Counted from the first letter of the stretch, positions 41,842-50,835 are shown. The stretch: 64,000 nucleotides of DNA from Caldilineae bacterium (GCA_020634555.1 JACKBK010000004.1:62001-126000); one strand, 5' to 3'. Translations and numbers: made by a program. The notes: generated by a model not told the origin, from the sequence alone.

Positions 41842-42297
41842 ATGAGCGCAGTAGTCATCTACTTTTCGAAGTTCGGCAACACCAAGAGCGTGGCCGAAGC
41901 AGTCGCAGCCGGCCTGGCGGTGGATGGCAGCGCCCGCGCCGTCAGCATCGACGAACTTGTGGCAGAAGATCTGGCTGGCGCGGACATCGTCGTGGCCGGC
42001 AGTCCAACCCACAAGATGAACCTGCCCGACGATGTCCGCGCCGCGTTGGACAAGCTGCCGCGCCACGCGCTCAAAGGCGCAAAGATCGCCGCTTTCGACA
42101 CCTCCTATCACATGAGTCCCTTCCTGGCGCGCTTCACCGCGTCAAAGAAGCTTGATAAAAGTCTGCGCAAGCTGGGCGGCAAGCGAGCCGTGCCACCGGA
42201 AACGTTCTTCGTCGCCGGCAAGGAGGGTCCGCTGGATGACGGCGAACTCGAACGAGCAAGCGCCTGGGCGCAGACAATCGCTGGCCAGGTGAACTGA
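41842..42297 (+). CDS. Flavodoxin-like protein
   Basis: CCAGGAG precedes the ATG. The 151-residue protein has the FMN phosphate loop 'VVIYFSKFGNTKSVAEAVAA' (S/T-x-x-G-N-T), IVVAGSPTHKMNLPDDV in the second FMN loop and AKIAAFDTSYHM in the third. It lacks obvious extra domains and so acts as a soluble electron carrier or FMN-dependent reductase. Confidence 0.87.
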   Translation: MSAVVIYFSKFGNTKSVAEAVAAGLAVDGSARAVSIDELVAEDLAGADIVVAGSPTHKMNLPDDVRAALDKLPRHALKGAKIAAFDTSYHMSPFLARFTASKKLDKSLRKLGGKRAVPPETFFVAGKEGPLDDGELERASAWAQTIAGQVN

Positions 42298-42319
42298 ACT
42301 GCTTCCAGGAGGAAGGTAA

Positions 42320-43027
42320 ATGTCTCCGGCGATCCAGACGATCACCCTGTCGCTTGTCCTGCGGCTTGGCGCTGTCAACTGCTATCTGGTGACTGCCAAC
42401 GACGGCTTCATCTTGTTCGACACTGGCGGCTCGAACAAGCGCCGCGATCTGCACGAGACATTGACGAGTGCTGGCTGTCAGCCGGGCAACCTGCGGCTGA
42501 TCGTCCTTACCCACGGCGATTTCGATCACAGCGGCAACGCGGCCTTTCTGCGCGGCCAGTTCAACACCCCTATCGCGATGCACGAGAGCGACGCCGGCAT
42601 GGTGGAGCGAGGCGACATGTCCTGGAACCGGCAGAGCAGCAAGCTGGTTCTCAAAGTTGCCTCGCCTATGTTTGGTTTCGGCAAGGCTGAGCGCTTCACG
42701 CCTGACATTCTGTTGAATGAAGGCGATACACTTGCGGCTTACGGCCTGGATGCGAAGGTCATCCACTTGCCCGGCCACAGTCTGGGATCGATCGGCATCC
42801 TGTTGGCGGGCGGCGATCTGATCACCGGCGACCTGCTGGAGAACACCAAGGGGCCGAGCTTCAACTCCATCATGGACGACCGCGTTGCTGCAACCCACAG
42901 CGTGGCCAAACTGCGCAGCTACGAGATCGGGACGGTATACCCAGGGCACGGTGCGCCGTTCCCGATGGCAGCATTCTATGACAGCCAGCACATAGCGCCG
43001 AACCTGTACGATGACAAGCAAGCTTGA
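42320..43027 (+). CDS. MBL-fold metallo-hydrolase
   Basis: CAGGAGGAAGG lies upstream of the ATG. The 235-residue protein has the metal motifs LTHGDFDHSGNAAFL (H-x-D-x-D-H), 'IHLPGHSLGSIGILL', GGDLITGDLLE and VYPGHGAPFP. It lies between two flavodoxin genes. Flavodiiron proteins combine an MBL and a flavodoxin domain in one chain; here separate genes stand side by side, so a functional link is possible. The HxDxDH is typical of hydrolytic zinc members, while flavodiirons have HxExDH-type ligands, so a hydrolase is more likely. Confidence 0.88.
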   Translation: MSPAIQTITLSLVLRLGAVNCYLVTANDGFILFDTGGSNKRRDLHETLTSAGCQPGNLRLIVLTHGDFDHSGNAAFLRGQFNTPIAMHESDAGMVERGDMSWNRQSSKLVLKVASPMFGFGKAERFTPDILLNEGDTLAAYGLDAKVIHLPGHSLGSIGILLAGGDLITGDLLENTKGPSFNSIMDDRVAATHSVAKLRSYEIGTVYPGHGAPFPMAAFYDSQHIAPNLYDDKQA

Positions 43028-43051
43028 CAAACTTGTTGAAGGAGGTACCTC

Positions 43052-43543
43052 ATGAATGCCTTGGTCATCTACGATTCCCTCTACGGAAACACCGAGAAAA
43101 TCGCCCGCGCCATCGGCAATGGCCTGGTCGCGGCCTTGGGGGACGATGAGAATGTCGCAGTGGTCCCGGTCGGCGAAGTCGAGGCGGATCGTCTTGCGAC
43201 ACAGGACCTGTTGGTCGTCGGCGCCCCCACTCACGGCTCACGACCGTCGCCGCCGATGCACGAGTTTCTGGCGAGCATTCCGGACAACACGCTGGCCGGC
43301 ATGAAGGCCATAGCGTTTGACACGCGCACCGACATGAAAGAGCTCACCGGTTTCGTGCGTCTGTTTGGCGGGATTATGGACAGGATGGGCTACGCTGCGC
43401 CGAAGATCGCCTCCAGCCTGGAGAAAAAGGGCGCGCGGATGATCAGTTCGCCGGAGGGCTTCATTGTCCTGGGCACGGAAGGTCCACTGCGCGAGGGTGA
43501 ACTGGAACGCGCCGCAAGCTGGGCTAGAGAAACCGCGGCCTGA
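43052..43543 (+). CDS. Second flavodoxin-like protein
   Basis: A perfect GAAGGAGG precedes the ATG. The 163-residue protein shows 'VIYDSLYGNTEKIARAIGNG' (FMN phosphate loop), LLVVGAPTHGSRPSPPMHEF and AIAFDTRTDM. It differs from the first copy mainly in the middle helix (LTGFVRLFGGIMDRMGYAAP). It is the last gene before a 109-bp gap that has an imperfect stem near 43602-43626. Confidence 0.87.
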   Translation: MNALVIYDSLYGNTEKIARAIGNGLVAALGDDENVAVVPVGEVEADRLATQDLLVVGAPTHGSRPSPPMHEFLASIPDNTLAGMKAIAFDTRTDMKELTGFVRLFGGIMDRMGYAAPKIASSLEKKGARMISSPEGFIVLGTEGPLREGELERAASWARETAA

Positions 43544-43652
43544 ACGCATCTTATCACGCAAAGGCTCACCGCCAACCGCGACCACATCTCGCGATGACCG
43601 GTAGCTCGCGCTTCGTGGACGAGCTATCGATTGATTCATATAAGGAGAAACT

Positions 43653-43859
43653 ATGAACACCCAAGACAAAAAGAAGCCTGCTGTTGCCCGCCCCAGCGGC
43701 GGCATGGACGCCGTCTACGCCATCGGAATGGTCGGCGCGTGGGTCTATTTCTTCAAACAGGCCGTCGACAACCAGGAGCGCGTCCTGGCCATCCTCAAAG
43801 GACTGGTCTGGCCGGCGTTTCTGGTCTATGGTCTGTTTAAGTCACTTGAGAAGGAATAG
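43653..43859 (+). CDS. Small membrane protein, 68 residues
   Basis: ATAAGGAG lies 8 bp before the ATG. The product has two short hydrophobic stretches (GMDAVYAIGMVGAWVYFFKQ and ILKGLVWPAFLVYGLFKSL) around a polar turn, so it is likely a small membrane hairpin protein. It has no recognised domain but resembles short hypothetical proteins of this layout in other bacteria. It stands alone, with a terminator-like stem 18 bp downstream. Confidence 0.75.
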   Translation: MNTQDKKKPAVARPSGGMDAVYAIGMVGAWVYFFKQAVDNQERVLAILKGLVWPAFLVYGLFKSLEKE

Positions 43860-43876
43860 CCGGCGGAGAGCCTTGG

Positions 43877-43908
43877 GACCAAGCTGTCCAGAAGTGGGCA
43901 GCTTGGTC
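43877..43908 (+). terminator. Strong stem-loop behind the small membrane protein
   Basis: A 13-bp stem with one mismatch (43877-43889 with 43896-43908) and a 6-base loop is followed only by TTCAGC, so it is a weak terminator by the T-run rule. Confidence 0.5.
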
Positions 43909-43978
43909 TTCAGCGCGTCTTCGGTGTTGTGCGACTCCGGAGGGTTCCGGCTGTGAAGCTGCGAAGGGAGAGGACTGG

Positions 43979-44902
43979 ATGAAGGCAGTTATCTATGAGC
44001 GGTACGGGCCACCAGAGGTCCTTCGTTTGGCCGAGGTGGAGAAACCTGTTCCGAGAGAGAATGAGGTCCTGGTAAGGATTCACGCCACGACGGTAACGGC
44101 TGGGGATATCAGGTCGCGCGCCTTCGACGTGCCGCTGTGGCAGTGGCTGCCGGCCCGGCTTTACCTGGGATTGACGAAGCCCAAGCGGGCGGTGCTCGGC
44201 CTGGAGATGGCCGGGGACGTGGAAGCCGTCGGCGCAGGTGTGACACGTTTCAAGCCAGGCGACCCGGTCTTTGCTTTTGCCGGGTTCGGGTTTGGCTGCT
44301 ACGCCGAATATCGCTGCTTGCTCGAGAGCGGCAAGCCGACCGATGACGGTATCATTGCCCACAAGCCTGCCAATCTGACCTATGAAGAGGCAGCCGCCGT
44401 GCCCACCGGTGCGCTGACAGCCGCCGCCTTTCTCAGAAAGGCCAACCTGCAAGGTGGCCAGCAGGTGCTGATCTACGGCGCATCGGGCAGCGTCGGCACC
44501 TATGCCGTGCAGCTTGCCAAAGCATTGGGAGCAGAAGTCACCGGCGTGTGCAGCAGCGCCAATTTGGACATGGTGCGCTCGCTCGGCGCTGACCAGGTGT
44601 TCGACTACACCAGGGATGACCTGGCGGCGATCACAGACCGCTACGACCTGATCTTCGACGCGGTGGGCAAGGCTCCGTCGTCGGTCAAGAAGGGCCTGCT
44701 AAAGCCGACCGGCCGCTTTCTCTCCGTCCACGACTCGGCAGACCTGCAACCCGATGACTTGAATCAACTGAAGGCAACGATCGAGGCCGGCAAGCTGCGC
44801 CCCGTCATCGACCGCACCTATTCCCTGGAACAGATCGTCGAGGCGCACCGCTACGTCGAGCAGGGCCACAAGCGTGGCAACGTCGTGATCACCGTCGAAT
44901 AG
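43979..44902 (+). CDS. Medium-chain NAD(P)-dependent reductase (zinc-free)
   Basis: The 307-residue protein has MKAVIYERYGPPEVLRLAEV, VLGLEMAGDVEAVGAGVTRF and the cofactor loop 'VLIYGASGSVGTYAVQLAKA', with KPANLTYEEAAAVPTGALTA as in quinone oxidoreductases. Zinc ligands are missing. A paralog of the same length class lies at 51602; both are followed by a DUF4386-type gene and a MalT regulator. A 33-bp palindrome overlaps its stop codon. Confidence 0.9.
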   Translation: MKAVIYERYGPPEVLRLAEVEKPVPRENEVLVRIHATTVTAGDIRSRAFDVPLWQWLPARLYLGLTKPKRAVLGLEMAGDVEAVGAGVTRFKPGDPVFAFAGFGFGCYAEYRCLLESGKPTDDGIIAHKPANLTYEEAAAVPTGALTAAAFLRKANLQGGQQVLIYGASGSVGTYAVQLAKALGAEVTGVCSSANLDMVRSLGADQVFDYTRDDLAAITDRYDLIFDAVGKAPSSVKKGLLKPTGRFLSVHDSADLQPDDLNQLKATIEAGKLRPVIDRTYSLEQIVEAHRYVEQGHKRGNVVITVE

Positions 44903-44933
44903 AAGTTCGACTTCTCGGAGAAGTCGAACTTCT
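44901..44933. repeat. 33-bp palindrome at a gene's 3' end
   Basis: Arms 44901-44916 and 44918-44933 are perfectly complementary around one central base, and the first bases belong to the stop codon of the reductase gene. No T-run follows. It has the same design as the palindrome at 7150-7184 but a different sequence. Confidence 0.75.
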
Positions 44934-44946
44934 GGGCAGTGTGCCG

Positions 44947-45726
44947 ATGAACACGCAAGACACCCCTTCTTCGCTGGCCAGCGATGGCCGCTGGTCTGCA
45001 CTCTACAAGGCCGGCGCAGTCGCGGCCTTGCTGGCGGTGTTCGTGTTCAGGAGAAACCTCGGCGCGGAGCTCAGCTTGCTGGCGTCGTTTGGACTCGTCC
45101 GCGGCGTGCCCGTAGCGCCGCCCACCATCGCTGCCGAGTGGTTCGGACTGTTTCACGATAATCGGCTGGTGGCGCTCACCTATTTGAACTTCTTCGACCT
45201 CTTCGAATATGCCTTGTTGGGGCTGGTCTTTCTGGCCCTCTGGGCCGCGTTGCGGCGCGCTTCGCCCGGCGCCATGCTGGTCGCTACCACCGCCGGTCTC
45301 ATCGGGATCGCCGTCTACTTCGCCTCGAACCAGTCACTGGCGATGCTGGCGCTCAGCGAACGTTATACGGCCACGGCAAGCGACGCGCAGCGCTCCGCGT
45401 ACCTCGTAGCGGGCGAGGCGCTGCTGGCCGCCAACAATCCTGACGGTATCTACCAGGGCGCCGGCATCTACATCAGCCTGTTCTTGGTGCTGCTGGCCGG
45501 TCTGATCATCTCTGTGGTCATATGGCGCAGCTGCGTTTTCGGCAAAGCCGCGGCAATCACGGGGCTGCTGGCCAATGGCATCGGGATGTGCTACTTTGTG
45601 ACGCTGGCCCTTCTACCGTCGATCTACTGGCTCCCCCATCCGATTTCCGCCCCGTTTCGGGTTATCTGGTATTTCCTGATTGCCTTGCGACTCTTTAGAC
45701 TCGGAAGGAAGAAAGGAAACCCATGA
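44947..45726 (+). CDS. DUF4386-like membrane protein
   Basis: I use the ATG at 44947; a GTG two codons upstream is possible. The 259-residue protein has about seven hydrophobic segments. The layout resembles DUF4386: an N-terminal helix, a middle stretch with DLFEYALLGLVFLALWAALR, ATTAGLIGIAVYFASNQSLA, then QGAGIYISLFLVLLAGLIIS and a C-terminal YWLPHPISAPFRVIWYFLIA. The function of the family is unknown. It lies between the reductase at 43979 and the MalT regulator at 45791. Confidence 0.65.
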   Translation: MNTQDTPSSLASDGRWSALYKAGAVAALLAVFVFRRNLGAELSLLASFGLVRGVPVAPPTIAAEWFGLFHDNRLVALTYLNFFDLFEYALLGLVFLALWAALRRASPGAMLVATTAGLIGIAVYFASNQSLAMLALSERYTATASDAQRSAYLVAGEALLAANNPDGIYQGAGIYISLFLVLLAGLIISVVIWRSCVFGKAAAITGLLANGIGMCYFVTLALLPSIYWLPHPISAPFRVIWYFLIALRLFRLGRKKGNP

Positions 45727-45790
45727 GACGAGCAACCAGGTCTGCCGCTACCTGGCTGGCTGCTCTTGAAGCACTGAAGCACCTCGACCC

Positions 45791-48463
45791 ATGTCAACGT
45801 CGATCCTGACCACCAAACTTTACATCCCGCCACCTCGACCAAAACAGGTCGTGCGTCCCCGCCTGATCCAGCGGCTGAATGAGGGTCTGGAGCGCAAGCT
45901 GATCCTGGTCTCGGCCGCCGCAGGTTTTGGCAAGACCACGCTGCTCAGCGAATGGATTGCGTCCTTCACCGCCAGCCCTTCTTCCACGGACAGAGGGGAG
46001 ACCTATAGGGTGGCCTGGCTCTCGTTGGACAAGAGTGACAGCGATCTGGCGCGCTTTCTGACCTATCTGGTTGCAGCGTTGCAGACCGTGACGCCTGGCG
46101 TTGGCAATGGTGTGCTGGCGGCATTGCAGGTTCAGGCGCCATCTCCTGAGGCGCTTCTGACGTCCCTCCTCAACGACCTTGCCGCCATTCCCGTCCCCTT
46201 CGTCGTTGTTTTGGACGACTACCACGCCCTGGACGCGCCGCCGGTTGACCTGGCCGTTGCTTTTTTACTGGAGTATCTGCCGCCGCAAATGCACCTGGTG
46301 ATAGCAAGCCGCCAGGATCCGCCGTTGCCGCTGGCCCGCCTGCGGGCGCGCGGCCAAATGACCGAGCTACGCGCGGCTGACCTACGCTTTACCTCCGCCG
46401 AGGCCGCCACGTTTCTCAACACAGCCATGGGGTTGAGCCTCTCCGAGGCACAGATCGCCGCGTTGGAAACCCGCACCGAGGGCTGGATCGCCGGCCTGCA
46501 CCTGGCGGCTCTTTCTATGCAAGGACGAGCCGACACCGGCGCGTTCGTTGCGTCTTTCAGCGGCAGCCACCGTTTCGTGTTAGACTATCTGGTCGAAGAA
46601 GTGCTGCAAAGGCAGTCGGCCAGCGTCAGGGAATTCCTGCTGAGCACAGCCATCCTCGATCGTCTATGCGGTCCACTGTGCGATGCGGTAACGCAGGACC
46701 CCGCGGCCGCCGGGCAAAAGACACTGGTCACGCTGGAGCGGGCCAATCTGTTCATCGTCCCGCTGGACAACGAACGACGCTGGTACCGGTATCACCACCT
46801 TTTCAGCGAACTGCTACGCCAGCGGTTGCACCAGCAACTGCCGGCTGATACCATCACCGAGCTGCATATCCGGGCCAGTATCTGGTACGAGGCCAACGAC
46901 TTGGAGTTGGAAGCTTTTCACCATGCCGCTGCAGCTCACGACATCAACCGCGCCGAGCGGCTGCTGGAAGGCCGGGGTATGCCATTGCTCTTCCGTGGTG
47001 CGGCGCGGCCGATCCTGGAGTGGCTCGCGTCGTTGCCGGTTACGGTGCTGGACGCACATCCCTCACTCTGGGTGACCTATGCCTCGGCCTTATTGTTCAT
47101 CCAGCAAATAGCCGGAGTGGAGGAGAAGCTGCGAGCTGCCGAAGCCGCCCTGAGCGATGTCGAACCGGACGACAACGTGCGCGACCTGATGGGCCATATC
47201 GCTTCAATTCGCGCGACTGTGGCCGTGACCCAGCACGATGCCGAGACAATTTTGGTGCAGTCGCAGCGTGCGTTGGCAAACCTGCATCCTGCCAATCGGC
47301 CGGTGCGCACGGCTACGACCTGGACGCTGGCCTATGCCTACCACCTGCAAGGCGACCGCGACGCGGCCGGCCGCGCCTATACTGAGGCTATCACCGCCAG
47401 CCAGGCCATGGGCCACTACGTTATCCAGATTATGGCAACGCTGGGCCTGGCCAACATCCAGGAGGCAGATCTCCATCTGGCGACAGCGGATGAGACCTAT
47501 CAGCGAGTGTTGGAGTTGACTGGCGATCCGCCGATGCCGGTGGCTTGCGACGCGTACCTGGGGCTGGCCCGTCTCAGCTATCAATGGAACGATCTTCAGG
47601 CGGCACAAGAGCGTGCGCAGCTTGGCCTGGACCTGGCGCGGCAGATCGAAAACACAGATCGAACCGTCGGCTGCGAGCTATTTTTGGTCCGTCTCAAGCT
47701 TGCCCGGGGCGATGCTGCCGGCGCGGCCACGCTGCTTGCTACGGCAGCAGAACAGGTGCATCAAAACAGCTATGCCCTACAGCAGCCTGAAGTGGTGGCG
47801 CTGCAAACACTGCTCGCTTTGCGCCAGGACAATCTGGCGGCCGCGTCCGAGGCACTGGGCAGCCACGATATTCCACTCAGCCGGGCCAGGTTCGAGCTGG
47901 CGCAGGGCGACTCGGTCGCAGCCCTGGCCACACTGGCCGGATATCGCCAACAGGTCGAGGCCATGGGATGGGCCGATGAACTCCTCAGGATCATGGTTTT
48001 GCAGGCGCTGGCGCATCAGGCGTTGAGCGAAGAGGAAGCGGCTACACACTTGCTGATCGATGCGTTGAGGTTGGCTGAACCGGCCGGTCTCATACGCATC
48101 TTCGTAGACGAGGGGCAACCGATGGCGCGATTGCTGGCCGAGCTACCGGTTCAGGGCAAAGGGCCAGGCTACGTCGCAAGGCTGCTGGCCGCCTTTGCCG
48201 CGGAGCAAGCGAAAATCGCCGGCAATACGGCCGCGGCTCTCGTCGATCCGCTCAGCGAACGTGAGTTGGAAGTATTGCGGTTGATTGCTGACGGCCTCTC
48301 GAATCGCGGGATCGGCGAGCGGCTCTTCCTGGCCGTTGACACAGTCAAGGGACACAACCGTCGCATTTTCGAGAAGCTTCAGGTGCAGCGCCGGACCGAA
48401 GCCGTAGCGCGCGCTCGTGAGCTCGGTTTGTTGCAGGCGCCGCCGGCGGCATCGACGGATTGA
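45791..48463 (+). CDS. MalT-like LuxR transcriptional regulator
   Basis: The 890-residue protein begins TKLYIPPPRPKQVVRPRLIQ, then Walker A 'SAAAGFGKTTLLSEW' (about residues 42-56) and 'VVVLDDYHALD' as Walker B, the STAND ATPase layout. TPR-like repeats fill the middle. A LuxR helix-turn-helix ends it (about 825-885): LSERELEVLRLIADGLSNRG and DTVKGHNRRIFEKLQ. MalT-type regulators bind an inducer and ATP, form oligomers and activate transcription. The inducer is unknown. A second member lies at 52745. Confidence 0.93.
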   Translation: MSTSILTTKLYIPPPRPKQVVRPRLIQRLNEGLERKLILVSAAAGFGKTTLLSEWIASFTASPSSTDRGETYRVAWLSLDKSDSDLARFLTYLVAALQTVTPGVGNGVLAALQVQAPSPEALLTSLLNDLAAIPVPFVVVLDDYHALDAPPVDLAVAFLLEYLPPQMHLVIASRQDPPLPLARLRARGQMTELRAADLRFTSAEAATFLNTAMGLSLSEAQIAALETRTEGWIAGLHLAALSMQGRADTGAFVASFSGSHRFVLDYLVEEVLQRQSASVREFLLSTAILDRLCGPLCDAVTQDPAAAGQKTLVTLERANLFIVPLDNERRWYRYHHLFSELLRQRLHQQLPADTITELHIRASIWYEANDLELEAFHHAAAAHDINRAERLLEGRGMPLLFRGAARPILEWLASLPVTVLDAHPSLWVTYASALLFIQQIAGVEEKLRAAEAALSDVEPDDNVRDLMGHIASIRATVAVTQHDAETILVQSQRALANLHPANRPVRTATTWTLAYAYHLQGDRDAAGRAYTEAITASQAMGHYVIQIMATLGLANIQEADLHLATADETYQRVLELTGDPPMPVACDAYLGLARLSYQWNDLQAAQERAQLGLDLARQIENTDRTVGCELFLVRLKLARGDAAGAATLLATAAEQVHQNSYALQQPEVVALQTLLALRQDNLAAASEALGSHDIPLSRARFELAQGDSVAALATLAGYRQQVEAMGWADELLRIMVLQALAHQALSEEEAATHLLIDALRLAEPAGLIRIFVDEGQPMARLLAELPVQGKGPGYVARLLAAFAAEQAKIAGNTAAALVDPLSERELEVLRLIADGLSNRGIGERLFLAVDTVKGHNRRIFEKLQVQRRTEAVARARELGLLQAPPAASTD

Positions 48464-48492
48464 TCCTTTGATGTTGTAAGGAGGAACCTCAT

Positions 48493-49233
48493 ATGATCCT
48501 GCGTGTTGTCGTGTTCAGCGTTCTAACCGCTTTTTGGATAATCGTACTGGGAGGCATCGCTCAGGCACTGGGTTTGCCTGCCGAGATCGGCCTCCCCCAA
48601 CTTGCGCCAGGCATCGCCGGGCTGTTGATGCTGCTGATCTTCCGCAAAGACGGCCTGCGCATCTCATTTGTCAAGCACGGCATCCCGGCGACACGCTATC
48701 TGGCCGCGTTCGGTATCCCGATGGTGGTGGGTGGGCTGATTTTCGGCTTCAGCCTCGCCCTGTTCGATAGTTTCACGTTCGGCAGCATAAGCGCCGGGAT
48801 CACCGCTCCCATCCTGATCTGGATGCCAATCGGGGCCTTCGGTGAAGAGGTTGGCTGGCGCGGTTATCTTGACAAGCGCCTGTCACTGGGCACGTCTGGT
48901 CTGCTGGCGGCAGTGATCACAGGGCTTCTGTGGTGCCTTATCCATGTACATTTCTACGCCAACGGCGCGCTGTTCATGGTGTTCGCCTTCCTGATGTTCA
49001 GCGCGAGTTCGGTGGTGATCCACGCTGTTGTTTCGAAGTATGATTTCAACGTGATGCTGGCCTTCCTCTTCCACCTCGGCATCAACATTTCTTTGTTGCT
49101 GTCCTTCTCCGTCATCAATGAGCCTGGCTTCATGGCTGGTTACGCCCTCTTGTGGACGGTTGCTGCAGTAATCGCCGTGATGCTGCGCCGCGAGTTGTTC
49201 TTTCCCCGCCCATCGTCCTTCCCCCCGGTATAA
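48493..49233 (+). CDS. CPBP-family intramembrane metalloprotease
   Basis: AAGGAGG lies 8 bp before the ATG. The 246-residue protein has about seven membrane helices. It carries the CPBP motifs 'AFGEEVGWRGYLDKRL' (E-E-x3-R) and 'LLWCLIHVHFYANG' (the second motif, with a metal-binding His), plus a late FHLGINISL with the third His. Family members include type II CAAX proteases and bacteriocin-immunity proteins. It follows the MalT gene by 29 bp and may be under its control. Confidence 0.9.
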   Translation: MILRVVVFSVLTAFWIIVLGGIAQALGLPAEIGLPQLAPGIAGLLMLLIFRKDGLRISFVKHGIPATRYLAAFGIPMVVGGLIFGFSLALFDSFTFGSISAGITAPILIWMPIGAFGEEVGWRGYLDKRLSLGTSGLLAAVITGLLWCLIHVHFYANGALFMVFAFLMFSASSVVIHAVVSKYDFNVMLAFLFHLGINISLLLSFSVINEPGFMAGYALLWTVAAVIAVMLRRELFFPRPSSFPPV

Positions 49234-49599
49234 TCTAAGCAACTCCAGAGACATACTACGGGGGATTGATCTCCAACAATTTGCTGTATCGTAGCTTTCG
49301 TGACGATCAGCTGAGGATGCGTCTATCAATCAGATACCGCTTTGGCCGGTCTCCTGACCGAGCCAACACAGGGAGGTTGTTTTTGAACGCATCCTCAGCG
49401 TTCGTCGCAGTTGCTGACTTCAGCATAGCGGTCGGCCAGGTGGTCGGTGGGCTCGTGGGCATTTCGGACAAAATCCGGCGAAACAACACCCCCAAACAAC
49501 ACCAAAGTGTCTATCCAAAGACACTAGATTGCCAGTATGCTATAGGTGTCATGCGCAGGCGCCACCTGCTGAGATCAACCGTCGCAACAGGCACAAGCA
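49234..49599. other. Non-coding gap with one stem-loop
   Basis: I see no gene here. A 7-bp stem (49506-49512 with 49519-49525, AGTGTCT/AGACACT) with a 6-base loop lies about 75 bp before the small gene at 49600. Confidence 0.4.
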
Positions 49600-49878
49600 A
49601 TGTCAAACGAACGCAACCTGGAAACGAGCCATGATCGCCCCAAGATCTACGAGATCAGAATCAAAGGCCATCTGGACCGCCAATGGACAGACTGGTTTGG
49701 TGGCCTTACGATCACCCTGGACGAGAACGGCGACACGTTGCTCACCGGCCCGGTTGACCAGGCCGCATTGCACGGCCTGCTGAGGAAAGTGCGTGACCTG
49801 GGCATGCCGCTGGTGTCGATCAACGAATCGCATCTCAACCAACCCACAGTAGGCCGCAGCCAGGGAGAGAACAGATGA
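49600..49878 (+). CDS. Small conserved protein (YEI...DWF...GLTIT family), copy 1
   Basis: The 92-residue protein contains YEIRIKGHLDRQWTDWFGGL, then TITLDENGDTLLTGPVDQAA and LRKVRDLGMPLVSIN. It is clearly paralogous to the 68-residue protein at 55578. The fold should be small alpha/beta. The 18-residue N-terminal and 15-residue C-terminal extensions are not shared. I do not know a characterised function. It overlaps the downstream membrane protein gene by 4 bp (ATGA). No good ribosome site is visible before the ATG. Confidence 0.75.
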   Translation: MSNERNLETSHDRPKIYEIRIKGHLDRQWTDWFGGLTITLDENGDTLLTGPVDQAALHGLLRKVRDLGMPLVSINESHLNQPTVGRSQGENR

Positions 49879-50279
49879 ATACAAACGAGAAGACTGCCAA
49901 GTTTGATGTTCGCTCGAAGCTTTCGACACTCTGGATACTTGTCATGTTCAACATGGTCTTTGCAGATGTTGTCGGGTTCATGAACCCGGGAGCCCTGGAG
50001 AAGATCATCACAGGAGATACCGGATTCGAGGTTACTCAAGGGTTGTTGCTTATCTTTGCGGTGCTCATTGAGATCCCCATTGCCATGATCTACCTGTCTC
50101 GCGCGTTGAATCGCAGAGCGAACCAGTTGGTCAATACCGCCGCAGTCGTGCTGACCGTTCTGTTCATCGTAGGCGGTGGAAGCTCGTATCTCAGCTACCT
50201 GTTCTTCGCATCCGTAGAAATCGTCCTGATGCTGCTGATTCTCTGGTTTGCGTGGACGTGGCCCAAACAGGAAGCTTGA
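49875..50279 (+). CDS. DUF6326-like four-helix membrane protein
   Basis: The 134-residue protein has four hydrophobic helices: STLWILVMFNMVFADVVGF, LLLIFAVLIEIPIAMIYLS, NTAAVVLTVLFIVGGGSSYL and ASVEIVLMLLILWFAWTW. The pattern 'MNPGALEKIITG' between helices 1 and 2 is typical of a family of uncharacterised bacterial proteins. It starts in an ATGA overlap with the small conserved protein at 49600, which suggests a shared role. Confidence 0.75.
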   Translation: MNTNEKTAKFDVRSKLSTLWILVMFNMVFADVVGFMNPGALEKIITGDTGFEVTQGLLLIFAVLIEIPIAMIYLSRALNRRANQLVNTAAVVLTVLFIVGGGSSYLSYLFFASVEIVLMLLILWFAWTWPKQEA

Positions 50280-50307
50280 ATCAGCGCCACTCGCAAGAAG
50301 AGAAGAA

Positions 50308-50815
50308 TGATGACTTCCGAGACAACGAACTCGCAGAATCTCAGGCGGATCGCTCGCATCTCTTGGATTACAAGATCGTGAACAAAGTGAGATTCCTCAC
50401 CCGTCGCTGGAACTACATCATCTCCCTGATGCAGGGAGTGCCCACTTTCGCGTTTGTGATCTACGGCCTATCCACCCCGGTGGGTGAGACGCGCACTGGC
50501 ATGATCGGTCTGTCCGTCCTGGGCGCGCTGTTTTGACTGATCCTTGAGTATCATACCTCCGCGCGGTTCGCGTGGCTCCAAAAAGACGCACCAGAAGGAA
50601 AACCCACACTCGCTGGCAGCAAGAGGATGGTCCTTTGGGTGCATAACCTGCTTTACTGGTTCTTCCTGGTGCCTTTACTCACCCCGATGTCCTACAGCAC
50701 CGGCTTTCTGGTGTATTCGATCATTCTACTGATCCGCTTCACCGCCAATACCTATATCAACCTGCGTGATTTTACCCCCGCGCAGTATTATGCGTATCCC
50801 TTGCGGATTCCGTGA
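50308..50815 (+). pseudogene. Disrupted membrane-protein gene with an in-frame TGA
   Basis: One reading frame carries conserved-looking membrane protein sequence on both sides of a TGA at 50534-50536: 'FAFVIYGLSTPVGETRTG...LGALF' before it and LILEYHTSARFAWLQKD, LLYWFFLVPLLTPMSYSTG and FTPAQYYAYPLRIP after it, ending at 50815. The best ribosome site (GAAGAGAAGA) belongs to the ATG at 50308, which is in another frame and stops after 23 codons; so a frameshift near 50370 is also likely. TGG to TGA at 50536 would explain the stop. The gene is probably broken, unless the assembly has errors here. Confidence 0.65.
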
Positions 50816-50835
50816 GTTTACGAAGGAGATTCAAG

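Noticed and set aside
49266..49634. Plus-strand frame of 122 codons before the small conserved protein
   Set aside because: It has no ribosome site, an irregular composition, and overlaps the start of the better supported gene at 49600.
50534..50536. Selenocysteine or TGA-as-Trp reading at the interrupted membrane gene
   Set aside because: No selenocysteine-type stem is evident just after the TGA, and other genes in the window use TGA as an ordinary stop (for example the many ATGA overlaps).
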